A stretch of DNA of 64,000 nt from Flavobacteriaceae bacterium (GTDB lineage Bacteria > Bacteroidota > Bacteroidia > Flavobacteriales > Flavobacteriaceae), in the NCBI GenBank assembly GCA_020435965.1, contig JAGQYS010000059.1:1-64000 (forward strand), read 5' to 3'. A program made the position numbers and the translations under genes. Numbering within the stretch: position 1 is the first letter of the stretch; each line of letters starts with the position of its first letter. The notes beneath the pieces were generated by a model. The model was not told the DNA's origin, ran no database searches, and saw only the letters and a program-made list of their open reading frames with translations. Below are positions 8,016 to 16,977 of this stretch, one piece after another.

Positions 8016-10292
8016 ATGAACATTTACATTACAATACTGTTAGAATTTTTACTTATTTCGTCAAGTGTTCTTTTGTTGTTTAGATTTAGGAGTAAAATAG
8101 GTTTAGCTCCACTCTATATTCTTTTAGGTGCTGTTCAATACATTCAGGCATTTTCTGGAACCATGATTAACTTTAAAGTTTTTGAAAAGTTTACCATTTA
8201 TCCAGGATCTGTTATTATGTTTTGTGCCGTTTTGTTTGCGGTATTGTTAATTTATATAAAAGAAGGAGTTTCCAGTGCTAGAACGCTTATTATTGGAATA
8301 ATCATTTCAAACTTTATCATATCTGTATTGTTTGAAATAACATATATACAAGAATTTACCTCACAGAACTTAAATGAGGCAGTGCCTACATCTATATTTT
8401 TAATAAATTATGAATATTTCATTACAGGAACTATTATTTTGCTGGTAGACTTTATTTTGATGGTTATTATCTATCAGTTTTTAGTTTCAAAAATCAGTAA
8501 TTTATATTTCTTTTTAGTGCTTTTCTTATCACTTTTCTTAGTTTTGATTTTCGATTCTTTAGCGTTTAATCTCATTCTAAAAATGAGATCAGGGGAATTG
8601 GTGAATTCGTTAATAGGTCATCTTATTGGGAAATCTGTTTCTGCGTTAATATTTTCTGTTATTTTATATCTTTATTTAAGGTTTATAGACCAAGAGAAAA
8701 GCAATGTGTCTTTTATAGCCAATCAAAACCGAGATATATTTTCTATAATTAGATATAGAAAAAGATACCTCGATCTTAAAGTTGAAAAAGCACAAGTTGA
8801 AAAAAAACTCACCTCACAAATTGAATCCACTTTAAACCACATCTCAGATGGTTTTGTATCGTTAGATACAAACTGGTGCTATACCTACATAAACATTAAA
8901 GCAGGAGAGCTTGTTGGAAGGTCACCAGAGAGTTTAATGGGAAAGCATATTTGGACAGAATTTCCAGAATTAGTTAATGATCCTTTTTATAAAGAATGCT
9001 ATAGAGCATCAGAGACCAAAGGAACCATATATTTTGAAAACTATTATAAACCATTTGATAAGTGGTTTGAAAGCAGGGTTTATCCATCTGAAGATGGACT
9101 GGCTATTTATTTTACGGATATCACAGAAAAAAGACAAGCCGAAACCAATAACCAAATGCTATTATCATTAATTGAAACAAGTGACGATTTTATAGGTTTA
9201 GCAACGTTAGAAGGCAAACCTGTTTATTTAAATGCCAAAGGAAGGCAATTGGTTGGATTAGATATAGATGAAGATTTGCCAAACTCTGTAGCAGATTTTT
9301 TTCCAGAAAATTATAGAGACAGCATATTAAATAAACATTTCTTAGATATACACGATAGCAACAAATGGAATGGTGAAGTTCAATTTAAAAACTTTAAAAC
9401 AGGCAATTTAATTCCAATAGAAATGTCTAGTTTTTTAATAAGAGACAACATCACCAACGAACCTATAGCATTAGGAAATGTAGCTACAGATATTACGGAA
9501 AGAAAAAGAACAGAAACAGAATTAAAAAAACATAAAAACAACCTAGAAGAGTTAGTAGAACTAAGAACATCTCAGTTAGAGAAAGAAAAAATAAAAGCAC
9601 AATCTGCTGATTTAATGAAATCTGCGTTTTTGGCAACCATGTCTCACGAACTAAGAACACCTATGAACTCAATTATAGGGTTTACAGGAATCTTATTAAA
9701 AGAGTATGCAGGACCATTAAATGAAGAACAAAAAAAGCAACTATCCATGGTTAAAACAAGTGGGCAGCATTTACTTGGTTTAATTAACGATATTTTAGAT
9801 ATTTCTAAAATTGAAGCAGGTAAATTAAAAGTGTCATTTGCACCATTTAATTACTTAACAACCTTAGAAAAAACAATTGATTTTTTATCTCCGCAAGCAG
9901 TAAAAAAAGGCCTTGTAATAGAAACCGAAATAACTGAATTGGAAATTATAATCAATAGCGATGAGAGAAGAGTTGAGCAAGTACTTTTAAATTTATTATC
10001 AAATGCTATAAAGTTTTCTGAAAAAGGAACCATTTTAGTTAAAGTAGATATTATTGAGAATTTGCTCGTTACACAGATAATTGACCAAGGTATCGGAATA
10101 AGCAAAAAAGACCTAAATAAATTATTTATGCCTTTTATACAACTCAATGGAGGGCTTAACAGAACACATGAAGGCACAGGTCTTGGTCTGGCCATTTGTA
10201 AAAGTTTAATTACTAAATTAGGTGGCTCAATTCATGTTAAAAGTAAAAAAGGAGAAGGGAGTAATTTTACATTTAAATTGCCAATTCAATAA
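8016..10292 (+). CDS. Membrane-bound PAS sensor histidine kinase
   Basis: 758 aa. Residues 1-225 hold about seven hydrophobic segments (a 7TM-type sensor module). A basic coiled linker (240-270) leads to two PAS domains (about 270-375 and 380-495, each ending in a DITE(K/R) signature), a coiled coil (500-530), a HisKA domain with phospho-acceptor H544 in SHELRTP, and an HATPase domain with N663 in the N box, DQGIGI at 690 and GTGLGL at 720. It should autophosphorylate in response to a membrane or PAS-detected signal. No receiver domain is fused, so the response regulators encoded directly downstream are the likely partners. A structured leader may precede it. Confidence 0.93.
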   Translation: MNIYITILLEFLLISSSVLLLFRFRSKIGLAPLYILLGAVQYIQAFSGTMINFKVFEKFTIYPGSVIMFCAVLFAVLLIYIKEGVSSARTLIIGIIISNFIISVLFEITYIQEFTSQNLNEAVPTSIFLINYEYFITGTIILLVDFILMVIIYQFLVSKISNLYFFLVLFLSLFLVLIFDSLAFNLILKMRSGELVNSLIGHLIGKSVSALIFSVILYLYLRFIDQEKSNVSFIANQNRDIFSIIRYRKRYLDLKVEKAQVEKKLTSQIESTLNHISDGFVSLDTNWCYTYINIKAGELVGRSPESLMGKHIWTEFPELVNDPFYKECYRASETKGTIYFENYYKPFDKWFESRVYPSEDGLAIYFTDITEKRQAETNNQMLLSLIETSDDFIGLATLEGKPVYLNAKGRQLVGLDIDEDLPNSVADFFPENYRDSILNKHFLDIHDSNKWNGEVQFKNFKTGNLIPIEMSSFLIRDNITNEPIALGNVATDITERKRTETELKKHKNNLEELVELRTSQLEKEKIKAQSADLMKSAFLATMSHELRTPMNSIIGFTGILLKEYAGPLNEEQKKQLSMVKTSGQHLLGLINDILDISKIEAGKLKVSFAPFNYLTTLEKTIDFLSPQAVKKGLVIETEITELEIIINSDERRVEQVLLNLLSNAIKFSEKGTILVKVDIIENLLVTQIIDQGIGISKKDLNKLFMPFIQLNGGLNRTHEGTGLGLAICKSLITKLGGSIHVKSKKGEGSNFTFKLPIQ

Positions 10293-10379
10293 TATAACTA
10301 TGTTAAAAGAAAATAAAAAGACAATTTTTATATTTATAAGTTAGCATTTTGACAATAAACTTAATAAGCAGATTTGTTT

Positions 10380-10754
10380 ATGAAACCAACAATATTAATA
10401 ATAGAAGATAATGAACAAAACATGTACATGTTGTCGTTTCTTCTAAAACAAAACAATTACAATGTCATAATGGCTTTTAATGGTATTGATGGGTTAAAAT
10501 TGGCACACGAAAACAACCCTGAAATTATTTTAATTGACATTCAGCTCCCAGATATGGATGGTTATGAAATTTGTAATAAATTACGTCATAACGGTCTATC
10601 AAAAAGTACAGTTATTATTGCAGTAACCTCATATGCTATGGGAGGAGATAAAGAAAAGGCTATAGATGCAGGCGCAGATGGGTATTTAGAAAAACCAATT
10701 AATCCAGAGACTTTTGTAAAACAAATGGAAAGCATTGTAAATGCAAAGAAATGA
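10380..10754 (+). CDS. Single-domain response regulator (CheY/DivK-like receiver)
   Basis: 124 aa, a bare receiver domain: acidic pocket E9-D10, phospho-acceptor D53 (LIDIQLPDMDG), the conserved Ser/Thr in AVTSYA and the Lys in YLEKPIN. An in-frame TTG lies 6 bp further up, but the ATG at 10380 is preferred. The sequence is DivK-like, lacking an output domain. Its end overlaps the next gene by 4 bp (ATGA), showing translational coupling with the sigma54 activator. Likely role is phosphotransfer or protein-protein signalling downstream of the kinase at 8016. Confidence 0.92.
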   Translation: MKPTILIIEDNEQNMYMLSFLLKQNNYNVIMAFNGIDGLKLAHENNPEIILIDIQLPDMDGYEICNKLRHNGLSKSTVIIAVTSYAMGGDKEKAIDAGADGYLEKPINPETFVKQMESIVNAKK

Positions 10755-13147
10755 ATAAAAAAACGATTTTAATAGTAGACGATACTTACGAAAATTTATA
10801 CTTATTAAGAGTCATACTTGAAGAAGCTGGATATCATGTAATAGAAGCCAATGATGGTAGGGAAGGGTTAAAAAAATTACATGAAAACAACCATGTAGAT
10901 CTTATTGTTTCTGACATTTTAATGCCAGTAATGGATGGCTATATGTTTTGTCAGGCATGTAAAAAAGATAAGTTGTTTAAAAACATACCGTTTGTTTTTT
11001 ACACCTCTACTTACACTGAAAAATTAGATGAAGACTTTGCGTTAAAATTAGGCGCAGCACAATTTTTGCGAAAACCAATAGATCATGATGAACTACTTTT
11101 TACTGTAAATGATATTTTTGATTCGGTAAAAAGCAAAGTAAAATACATTAAAAAAGTAAGAATATCTGAAGATGAAGTTTTAAAGCTTTACAGTGAAAGA
11201 CTCATTAATAAATTAGAGCAAAAAAATTTAGATCTTGGTCATGAAGTATTAGAACGACAAAAAGCCGAGCAATTATTAATTCAAAAAAATGAAATATTAG
11301 ATTTAATAGCTGTAAATACACCTTTAAATAAGATATTTGATCAGTTACTTTTAAATTTTGAATCCCATCACCCAAATTACTTAGGTGCCTTATCTTTATT
11401 AGATGAAGACGGCATACACCTAGATTTAATTTCAGCGCCATCAATGCCAAAAGCATACAATTTAGCTGTAAAACGAGGTGTAATTAATGAAAAAGCAGGC
11501 TCATGTGGTACAGCAGCATTTACTAAAAAACCCGTTATAGTTTCGGACATAAGTAAAAGTAAATTATGGGCAGATTATAAAGATGCAGCTCTAAAACATG
11601 ATCTGAAATCATGTTGGTCAATACCAATTATGTCAAAAAATGATACTGTTTTAGGCACTTTTGCAATTTATAGCAAATCTATAAGCACACCATCATTAGA
11701 AGATATCAGTGAACTTAACTTTGCTGTTAGTTTAGCCAAAATCGCAATTGAAAAATTTAGAATAGTTGAAGAAAACAGAAAAAAGGACGAGTCTTACAAG
11801 GCCTTAATAGACCAAGCAAGTGATGCAATACTAACTTATACACTTGATGGTAATATTTATAATTACAATAAAGCTTCATACAGTTCTCTTGGCTACACAG
11901 AACAAGAGTTTTTAACATTAAAAATACAAGATTTACTGGTTGGTGATATTGTTGAAAACCCTGAAATTCTTAATAAGATACAAAAAGAAGAGCATGTAAT
12001 TTTTGATAGGCAGTTTAAGCATAAAAACGGCTCCGTAATAGATGTGGAAATTTCAGCAAAATTACAGAAAGACGGGAAAATACTCGCTATTGCACGTGAT
12101 ATTACAGAATGGAAAAAGAATTTAAAAGAATTAAATATATTGCGAAAACAACTTGAGCAAGAAAACATTTACCTAAGAAATGAACTAGACTTGGTCTTTA
12201 ATTATGAAGAAATGGTTTATGGTAGTGTTGAATTTAGTGATGTGCTAACAGAAGTTGAAAAAGTCGCTCCAACCAATGCCACTGTGTTGCTTTTAGGAGA
12301 ATCAGGTACAGGCAAAGAGTTATTGGCAAGAGCTATTCATAATACAAGCAATCGTAATAACAAACCCTTAATAAAAGTAAACTGCTCAGCAATACCTAGA
12401 GAGCTTATTGAGAGTGAGTTGTTTGGACACAAAAAAGGATCGTTTACAGGTGCCTTTAATGACAAAATAGGGAAGTTTGAATTAGCAGATGGAGGTTCTT
12501 TGTTTTTAGATGAAATAGGCGAATTGCCTTTAGATATGCAACCTAAAATTTTAAGGTTTTTACAAGAGGGCGAAATTGAAGTGGTAGGAGGTACTGGACT
12601 CAAAAAGTTAGATGTAAGAGTTATAGCTGCTACAAATAGAAACCTTAAAGAGGAAATTACTAAAAAACAATTTAGGGAAGATTTATATTTCCGTCTTAAT
12701 GTATTCCCAATTGAAATTCCACCTTTACGACAAAGAAAAGATGATATTCCTTTATTGGTTGAGCATTTTGTAGATAAGTTTAATAAAGCTTACAGTAAAA
12801 ATATTAAGTATATATCCGATGAGGCGATGTCAAAATTAATAGATTATGAATGGCCTGGTAATATCAGGGAGCTAGAAAATTTAATTGAACGAGCCTCGAT
12901 CTTATCTACAAATGACACCTTGATTATTCCAGGATTCGGATCGTCCAGTAAAAAAATAAAATCCATAAACAGCACTAAGGACATGTCTTTAGATGCTGTG
13001 CAACGTAACCATATTCTTCACGTTTTAAAACAATGTGATTGGAAAATTAGCGGAGCAAATAGCGCATCAGAATTATTAGGTTTAAAACCAAGCACTTTGC
13101 GCGATAAAATGCAAAAACTTGGAGTGAAAAAACCAAACAAAAATTAA
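10751..13147 (+). CDS. Sigma54-dependent response regulator with REC-GAF-PAS-AAA-HTH architecture
   Basis: 798 aa. Domains in order: receiver (1-125, phospho-acceptor D55), coiled linker (140-190), GAF (about 185-335), PAS (about 345-455), AAA+ sigma54-interaction domain (about 485-710) and Fis-type HTH (about 750-793). In the AAA+ part Walker A is GESGTGKE at 516, Walker B LFLDEIGE at 584, and the sigma54-contact loop reads GSFTGA at 563 rather than canonical GAFTGA. It should remodel sigma54 RNA polymerase when phosphorylated. The extra GAF and PAS sensors between receiver and ATPase make it longer than NtrC-type activators. Translationally coupled to the single receiver upstream; targets are unknown. 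Confidence 0.93.
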   Translation: MNKKTILIVDDTYENLYLLRVILEEAGYHVIEANDGREGLKKLHENNHVDLIVSDILMPVMDGYMFCQACKKDKLFKNIPFVFYTSTYTEKLDEDFALKLGAAQFLRKPIDHDELLFTVNDIFDSVKSKVKYIKKVRISEDEVLKLYSERLINKLEQKNLDLGHEVLERQKAEQLLIQKNEILDLIAVNTPLNKIFDQLLLNFESHHPNYLGALSLLDEDGIHLDLISAPSMPKAYNLAVKRGVINEKAGSCGTAAFTKKPVIVSDISKSKLWADYKDAALKHDLKSCWSIPIMSKNDTVLGTFAIYSKSISTPSLEDISELNFAVSLAKIAIEKFRIVEENRKKDESYKALIDQASDAILTYTLDGNIYNYNKASYSSLGYTEQEFLTLKIQDLLVGDIVENPEILNKIQKEEHVIFDRQFKHKNGSVIDVEISAKLQKDGKILAIARDITEWKKNLKELNILRKQLEQENIYLRNELDLVFNYEEMVYGSVEFSDVLTEVEKVAPTNATVLLLGESGTGKELLARAIHNTSNRNNKPLIKVNCSAIPRELIESELFGHKKGSFTGAFNDKIGKFELADGGSLFLDEIGELPLDMQPKILRFLQEGEIEVVGGTGLKKLDVRVIAATNRNLKEEITKKQFREDLYFRLNVFPIEIPPLRQRKDDIPLLVEHFVDKFNKAYSKNIKYISDEAMSKLIDYEWPGNIRELENLIERASILSTNDTLIIPGFGSSSKKIKSINSTKDMSLDAVQRNHILHVLKQCDWKISGANSASELLGLKPSTLRDKMQKLGVKKPNKN

Positions 13148-13164
13148 CGGAATGCCGTTAATTT
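13141..13164 (+). terminator. Perfect 10-bp hairpin overlapping the activator stop codon
   Basis: AAATTAACGG (13141-13150), loop AATG, CCGTTAATTT (13155-13164). The hairpin includes the TAA stop. It is followed by A-rich rather than U-rich sequence on the plus strand, so it may stabilise the mRNA end rather than terminate efficiently. Confidence 0.4.
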
Positions 13165-13328
13165 ATAAAAAACACATAAGCACTGCACGGTATTTCGTGA
13201 CTATTGATTTCAGTAGTCATAAATTTTAAAATTACAACACGCTAGCTATAAGTAATTTACATAATAATTTCTTTTATATTTCTTTTTGGCATATCAATTG
13301 GATTAATCTTTCTATATGAAGCACAATT

Positions 13329-13742
13329 ATGAGAAATGTAGTGAGGTTTGATGAAATTGAATTTTGGGTTGACCAAAATATAATTTACTGTGATTTTAAT
13401 GCAGACTTGCTTGAAAGCTATCAAAAGGTAGATGTTGAGGAAATATTTTACAATGGTATTTCTATATTATCCAATGGTAAATACTTGCCAATTTTAATTA
13501 ATCTTGAAGATATTAGCAGTGCAAATGCAATTAAAATATTTAAGTTTTTATCAAATAGTACTATAGTTAAAGAAATTGTGCTTTCTAAAATATTTTTAGT
13601 TCGCTCAGTTGGTGTAAAGGTTGTGCTTTCATTATATAACCTAGTAGGTGACCCTGTTGTACCTATAAAAGTTTGTAATGACTTTAACTTGGCTGTTAAA
13701 TACTGCCATAAAGATTACAGTGCTTTTAACACAATAAGCTAA
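13329..13742 (+). CDS. STAS/SpoIIAA-like small protein, copy 1
   Basis: 137 aa, cytoplasmic, no signal peptide. It reads as one alpha/beta domain: an N-terminal strand pair (RFDEIEFWVDQNIIYCDF), a helix with ILSNGKYLPILINLEDI (residues 46-62), a helix, and a LSKIFLVRSVGVKVVLSLYNLV segment, resembling the STAS/SEC14-like (SpoIIAA-like) proteins widespread in Flavobacteriaceae. The next gene is a diverged paralogue with the same layout. Position behind a phosphorelay suggests an anti-anti-sigma-like or switch role, which is inference. An upstream gap of 181 bp separates it from the activator gene. Confidence 0.8.
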   Translation: MRNVVRFDEIEFWVDQNIIYCDFNADLLESYQKVDVEEIFYNGISILSNGKYLPILINLEDISSANAIKIFKFLSNSTIVKEIVLSKIFLVRSVGVKVVLSLYNLVGDPVVPIKVCNDFNLAVKYCHKDYSAFNTIS

Positions 13743-13752
13743 TCATGAACGG

Positions 13753-14169
13753 ATGAGTAAAATGATAAAATTTCATAATGCAATGTTTTGGACTGATGAT
13801 ACAGACATACTTTATTGTGAGTTTACTAATCAGAAACAAAACCATAAATTGGATGTTGATTTTGTGAAATTTTATATAGATGCTATTACCAATTTGTGTA
13901 ATGGTAAGGCCATGCCATTTCTTATTGATTTAAGAGGTTCTCGTGGTACTTTTTCAATTTCAGCAGCTAAATTGTTGGCTAAAGACTCAGAGCTAATTAA
14001 GTTAAGGATTTCAGAGTCTTTTGTAACCAATACAATAGGAATTAAATTGTTGATTACTACCTATAAGCGGTTGTATGACCCAATTACTCCTTTTGGCATA
14101 TTTAACAATATAGAAGATGCAAAAATATTTTGTAACGCTTACAAAAATGAAGTTGAAGAAAGTGTTTAA
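13753..14169 (+). CDS. STAS/SpoIIAA-like small protein, copy 2
   Basis: 138 aa, ten bases after copy 1. Matching landmarks are the FHNAMFWTDDTDILYCEF start, the NLCNGKAMPFLIDLRG core (compare ILSNGKYLPILINLED in copy 1), the LRISESFVTNTIGIKLLITTYKRL segment and the DPITPFGIFNNIEDAKIFC end (compare DPVVPIKVCNDFNLAVKYC). The pair therefore arose by tandem duplication but has diverged strongly, implying separate roles or heterodimerisation. The two hairpin-RNA copies follow immediately in the same direction, starting 12 bp after the stop. Confidence 0.8.
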   Translation: MSKMIKFHNAMFWTDDTDILYCEFTNQKQNHKLDVDFVKFYIDAITNLCNGKAMPFLIDLRGSRGTFSISAAKLLAKDSELIKLRISESFVTNTIGIKLLITTYKRLYDPITPFGIFNNIEDAKIFCNAYKNEVEESV

Positions 14170-14180
14170 ATAATATTTAG

Positions 14181-14235
14181 CTCATTGCAAACCCAAGGGC
14201 GATAGGAGCGCAGACCTAAAACCCTTGGCAGTGAG
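14181..14235 (+). ncRNA. Tandem structured RNA element, copy 1
   Basis: A 55-nt three-helix hairpin. P1 pairs 14181-14187 with 14229-14235 (7 bp, one G-U), P2 pairs 14193-14199 with 14222-14228 (7 bp) and P3 pairs 14203-14206 with 14215-14218, closing the octaloop AGCGCAGA. A 5-nt CAAAC bulge separates P1 and P2 on the 5' side only. No poly-U tail follows, so it is not an intrinsic terminator. It sits between convergent genes and may be a 3' UTR element or a separate small RNA; strand is assigned from pairing and neighbours. Confidence 0.6.
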
Positions 14236-14285
14236 TTAATTTATAATTATATTAAAAAAAGAATACAATTAGTTTGATTAATGAT

Positions 14286-14339
14286 CTCATTGCAAATCAA
14301 GGGTGATAGGAGCGCAGACCTAAAGCCCTTGGCAGTGAG
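14286..14339 (+). ncRNA. Tandem structured RNA element, copy 2
   Basis: A 54-nt second copy of the preceding element, 50 bp downstream. P1 and the loop segment GATAGGAGCGCAGACCTAAA are identical to copy 1. The changes are in or next to P2: one deletion, two C-to-T and one A-to-G. P2 keeps pairing because one C-G pair becomes U-G. Identical loops with helix-only drift suggest selection on the RNA. Possibly related to one of the flavobacterial orphan RNA motifs, but this was not tested. Confidence 0.6.
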
Positions 14340-14419
14340 TTTCTTAAATAAGCCCAATTAGTTTTGTGTTGAAGTAAATAGAGTAGAAGCTACTTTGCAA
14401 AATGCTCAAACTTCTAGAA

Positions 14420-15088
14420 TTAATTTTGTTCCTTATAAATAGTCAAGCTTGCTTTAAAGCCAGTTCGAATAAGCCATTTGTTTGAAGCCAACAAATTGCC
14501 ATCTTGATCAAACACTTGTAGTTGTGCGGTATTCGGACTTGAAGTTCCTTCGTTTAAAGCCACAAAGTTTATGGTGTTGTAGCCTTCAACCAAATCTACA
14601 TCAATCACAAAGAAATCGCCTTTTAAAACAATGTTTGGATGAATAACAGCATTGTTCAGCATGAGTTTTATTCTATCGCCATCAACATACTCGTGATCTC
14701 GGCATTTTATTACAATGACTTTTGATTTTGTTGAGAGCTCACCTAAATTATAGTCTTTACTAAATTGAGCTAAGTCTTTTTGGTCTTCTCCAAATTTCTG
14801 TTTAATCTTCCAGGTAGGTTGTACCAAATCACTTTTTTGCACCATGTTTACACCAGATTTTTTCTTGAAAGGGTCACTAAGTTCTGTGAAATTAATTGTT
14901 GGACGTATGTTTTTATTGGTTAAGCCAGAAATTGGAGCTATTTTTAATCTAGCATCTAAGGGTAGTTCTATTTTTACACTATCTATGGCTTCAATTCTAA
15001 AACCATTATTACGCATATCAATTTGTGCATTGGCATGATGGAAAAAGATGCTGGACAATAGTAAAATGGTAATAATTATAAACCTCAT
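14420..15088 (-). CDS. Secreted protein of unknown function
   Basis: 222 aa with a clear Sec signal peptide (residues 1-21, cleavage after HANA). The mature part is mainly beta; residues about 130-215 look like an Ig/carbohydrate-binding-like sandwich (VIVIKCRDHEYVDGDRIKLML ... NTINFVALNEG). It lies 140 bp after the MoxR-linked operon in the same direction and has its own TATATTTG element, so it may be transcribed independently. No enzymatic motif is visible. Periplasmic or outer-membrane-associated location is inferred from the signal peptide alone. Confidence 0.75.
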   Translation of the reverse strand: MRFIIITILLLSSIFFHHANAQIDMRNNGFRIEAIDSVKIELPLDARLKIAPISGLTNKNIRPTINFTELSDPFKKKSGVNMVQKSDLVQPTWKIKQKFGEDQKDLAQFSKDYNLGELSTKSKVIVIKCRDHEYVDGDRIKLMLNNAVIHPNIVLKGDFFVIDVDLVEGYNTINFVALNEGTSSPNTAQLQVFDQDGNLLASNKWLIRTGFKASLTIYKEQN

Positions 15089-15113
15089 AAACTCGTTAGT
15101 GCATTTAACACTT

Positions 15114-15121
15114 CAAATATA
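15114..15121 (-). promoter_or_regulatory. Candidate -7 promoter element for the secreted protein gene
   Basis: On the minus strand TATATTTG lies 26 bp upstream of the ATG at 15088. No good TTG -33 box is seen at the expected distance, so the promoter is only a candidate. Confidence 0.4.
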
Positions 15122-15228
15122 AACCTTTGTAAAAAAGTACATCATAATTACTTGGTATTAACGTAACTTTCTTACAATTTTATATCTCTTTAACAAAAAG
15201 TGTTCCATTATGTTGGTTTTAAAGAGAT

Positions 15229-16977
15229 TTATAGTTTTGGTTCAAGCCATAAATAACCAATGCTTAAAATGAACACTAAATAAAACCAAACTAAAGATAA
15301 TGGTTGGCGTGTGGTAAACTGTTTATTGGTTACAGCTTTTGCAGTGCTAAATTGCCTTTTATTTGCTTTAGTTGTATTGTATGATTTTAGAGATTTCCAT
15401 TTGGTTGTATCAGTCACATAATAACGAAAAACTTGAGTTGTGTCCTGTGCTAAACTCAGTTTTTGCCAGCCTGTTGTTTTAGGATATGTTTTGCCTTTCC
15501 AGAGGTGACTGTTATTAAGATCATTAATAAGAGGAATAAGGTCGTTCTGCTCACTTAAAGATTTGGGTTTGTCTATTTGTGTTCTAAGCTTAAACTTTAA
15601 AGGTTCATCTTTAAAAATCACTGAGCTACTTGTTTCCCAATGTACAATAGGAATTTGCTTTTTGCTTATAGCATTAATGGTTTCAGACCAAAGCGTTTGG
15701 TACACCTTATCATTGCCATTAAGAATAAGTTGATAAGTATTTTCAAAAGCTGAAAGTCCAATTTTTCCTTGCCCAAGGGTTTTGCTAGCAGTAAGTATTT
15801 GATTGTTTACTTCAAAAATACTCTGTAATGTAAAGTTTGGTTTTAAATGTAAAGGACTTTTTGTAAAACCTATTTTTGGCCAAGCTTCCATATTAATTTT
15901 AGTAATATTATCTGCTTGAACATTAAAATCGGTTAGATAATTAACAATTCCATTAAATACTGTGTTCGATTGAATAAAAACACCTAGTCCATCATTTCTA
16001 ACAGCTTTTTCTAAACTGCTTTTCTGATTTCTACCTAGATTTCTAAACGATTGTGCATCTATAATAACCAAATCAAAGTTTTGTAAAGTCTTCTCAGAAA
16101 AATCAACTGCTGTTTTGGTGTTTAAATTAAAGTATTCATACTTAAATTTCCCTCTGGTTACCTGACTTCGTACTGTAAGTTGATGTCCTTTTTCGGCAAG
16201 ATAATTTTTTAAATATTTGGTTTCAAACGTTGGAAATCCATTAATGATTAAAATGCTTAAGTCACTTTCTGGCACAACGCGAATCCCGATTGGGTTTGAA
16301 TTGATGAGGTTGTTCAATGAATCTTTTTCAATCAAATGGTATTCGTAATTACCAATCACATTCAGTTGCGTTGATAATTTAAACGGTTGCGTTGAATCGG
16401 TTGAAAAAACAATGGAGTCCAAACCTGTATTTGCAGGACTTTCCAGAATAATTTTTCTTCCTTTTTTTGCATTGGCATAAAGTCCTTCAATATTTATTGT
16501 ATTTCCTACTACCTGTTCTTGATCAAACTTCAATTGAACAATGCCAGAAGCTTTAGGGTTTCCTAAATAAGATACATTTAAACTATCCAATTGATAAAAA
16601 TCAAAAGGTGCTATGCCTTCACCTAAAATGTAAATGGTTGATGGTTTTTTGTTTGGGTTTATAAAGGATTCATTAACCTCATAGTTTAATACCTGAATCT
16701 TTTTGTTTGAATTTTTTATGCTATCCAGTTTGTTTACATCATATCCTTTGGTAAGAACAACCATTTTATAGGTATCAAGCTGTGAAACCACTAATGGCTT
16801 CAATACAATGAATGCTAAAGATGTAAGTGCAACAGAGGCAAGTACCAGTTTTAAATACAGTTTGGATTTGTTGGGTTGCTGCCATTCTTTCCAAGCAAAT
16901 ACAAGCCAAAGCAGTATTGCAAAAATAACAACGTACCAAAACCAATGGTTATTTATAAAGCTCAAGCTATCAATCAT
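15229..16977 (-). CDS. Membrane protein with glutamine-amidotransferase-like domain (MoxR/BatA operon)
   Basis: 582 aa from the ATG at 16977; a TTG 9 bp further up is less likely. Two transmembrane helices near residues 10-30 and 40-62 and one near the C-terminus (about 555-573) bracket a large periplasmic part. Within it, the SDLSILIINGFPTFETKYLKNYL region (about 255-330) with VIIDAQSF resembles the class I amidotransferase-like alpha/beta fold found in membrane proteins of MoxR-DUF58-BatA clusters. No catalytic Cys-His-Glu triad is evident, so it is probably non-enzymatic. It overlaps the DUF4175 gene by 8 bp, showing translational coupling. Confidence 0.75.
   Translation of the reverse strand: MIDSLSFINNHWFWYVVIFAILLWLVFAWKEWQQPNKSKLYLKLVLASVALTSLAFIVLKPLVVSQLDTYKMVVLTKGYDVNKLDSIKNSNKKIQVLNYEVNESFINPNKKPSTIYILGEGIAPFDFYQLDSLNVSYLGNPKASGIVQLKFDQEQVVGNTINIEGLYANAKKGRKIILESPANTGLDSIVFSTDSTQPFKLSTQLNVIGNYEYHLIEKDSLNNLINSNPIGIRVVPESDLSILIINGFPTFETKYLKNYLAEKGHQLTVRSQVTRGKFKYEYFNLNTKTAVDFSEKTLQNFDLVIIDAQSFRNLGRNQKSSLEKAVRNDGLGVFIQSNTVFNGIVNYLTDFNVQADNITKINMEAWPKIGFTKSPLHLKPNFTLQSIFEVNNQILTASKTLGQGKIGLSAFENTYQLILNGNDKVYQTLWSETINAISKKQIPIVHWETSSSVIFKDEPLKFKLRTQIDKPKSLSEQNDLIPLINDLNNSHLWKGKTYPKTTGWQKLSLAQDTTQVFRYYVTDTTKWKSLKSYNTTKANKRQFSTAKAVTNKQFTTRQPLSLVWFYLVFILSIGYLWLEPKL

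Noticed and set aside
14181..14339. CRISPR array or intrinsic terminator pair
   Set aside because: Only two copies, palindromic throughout, no unique spacers of even length beyond one, and no U run; a structured RNA explains it better.
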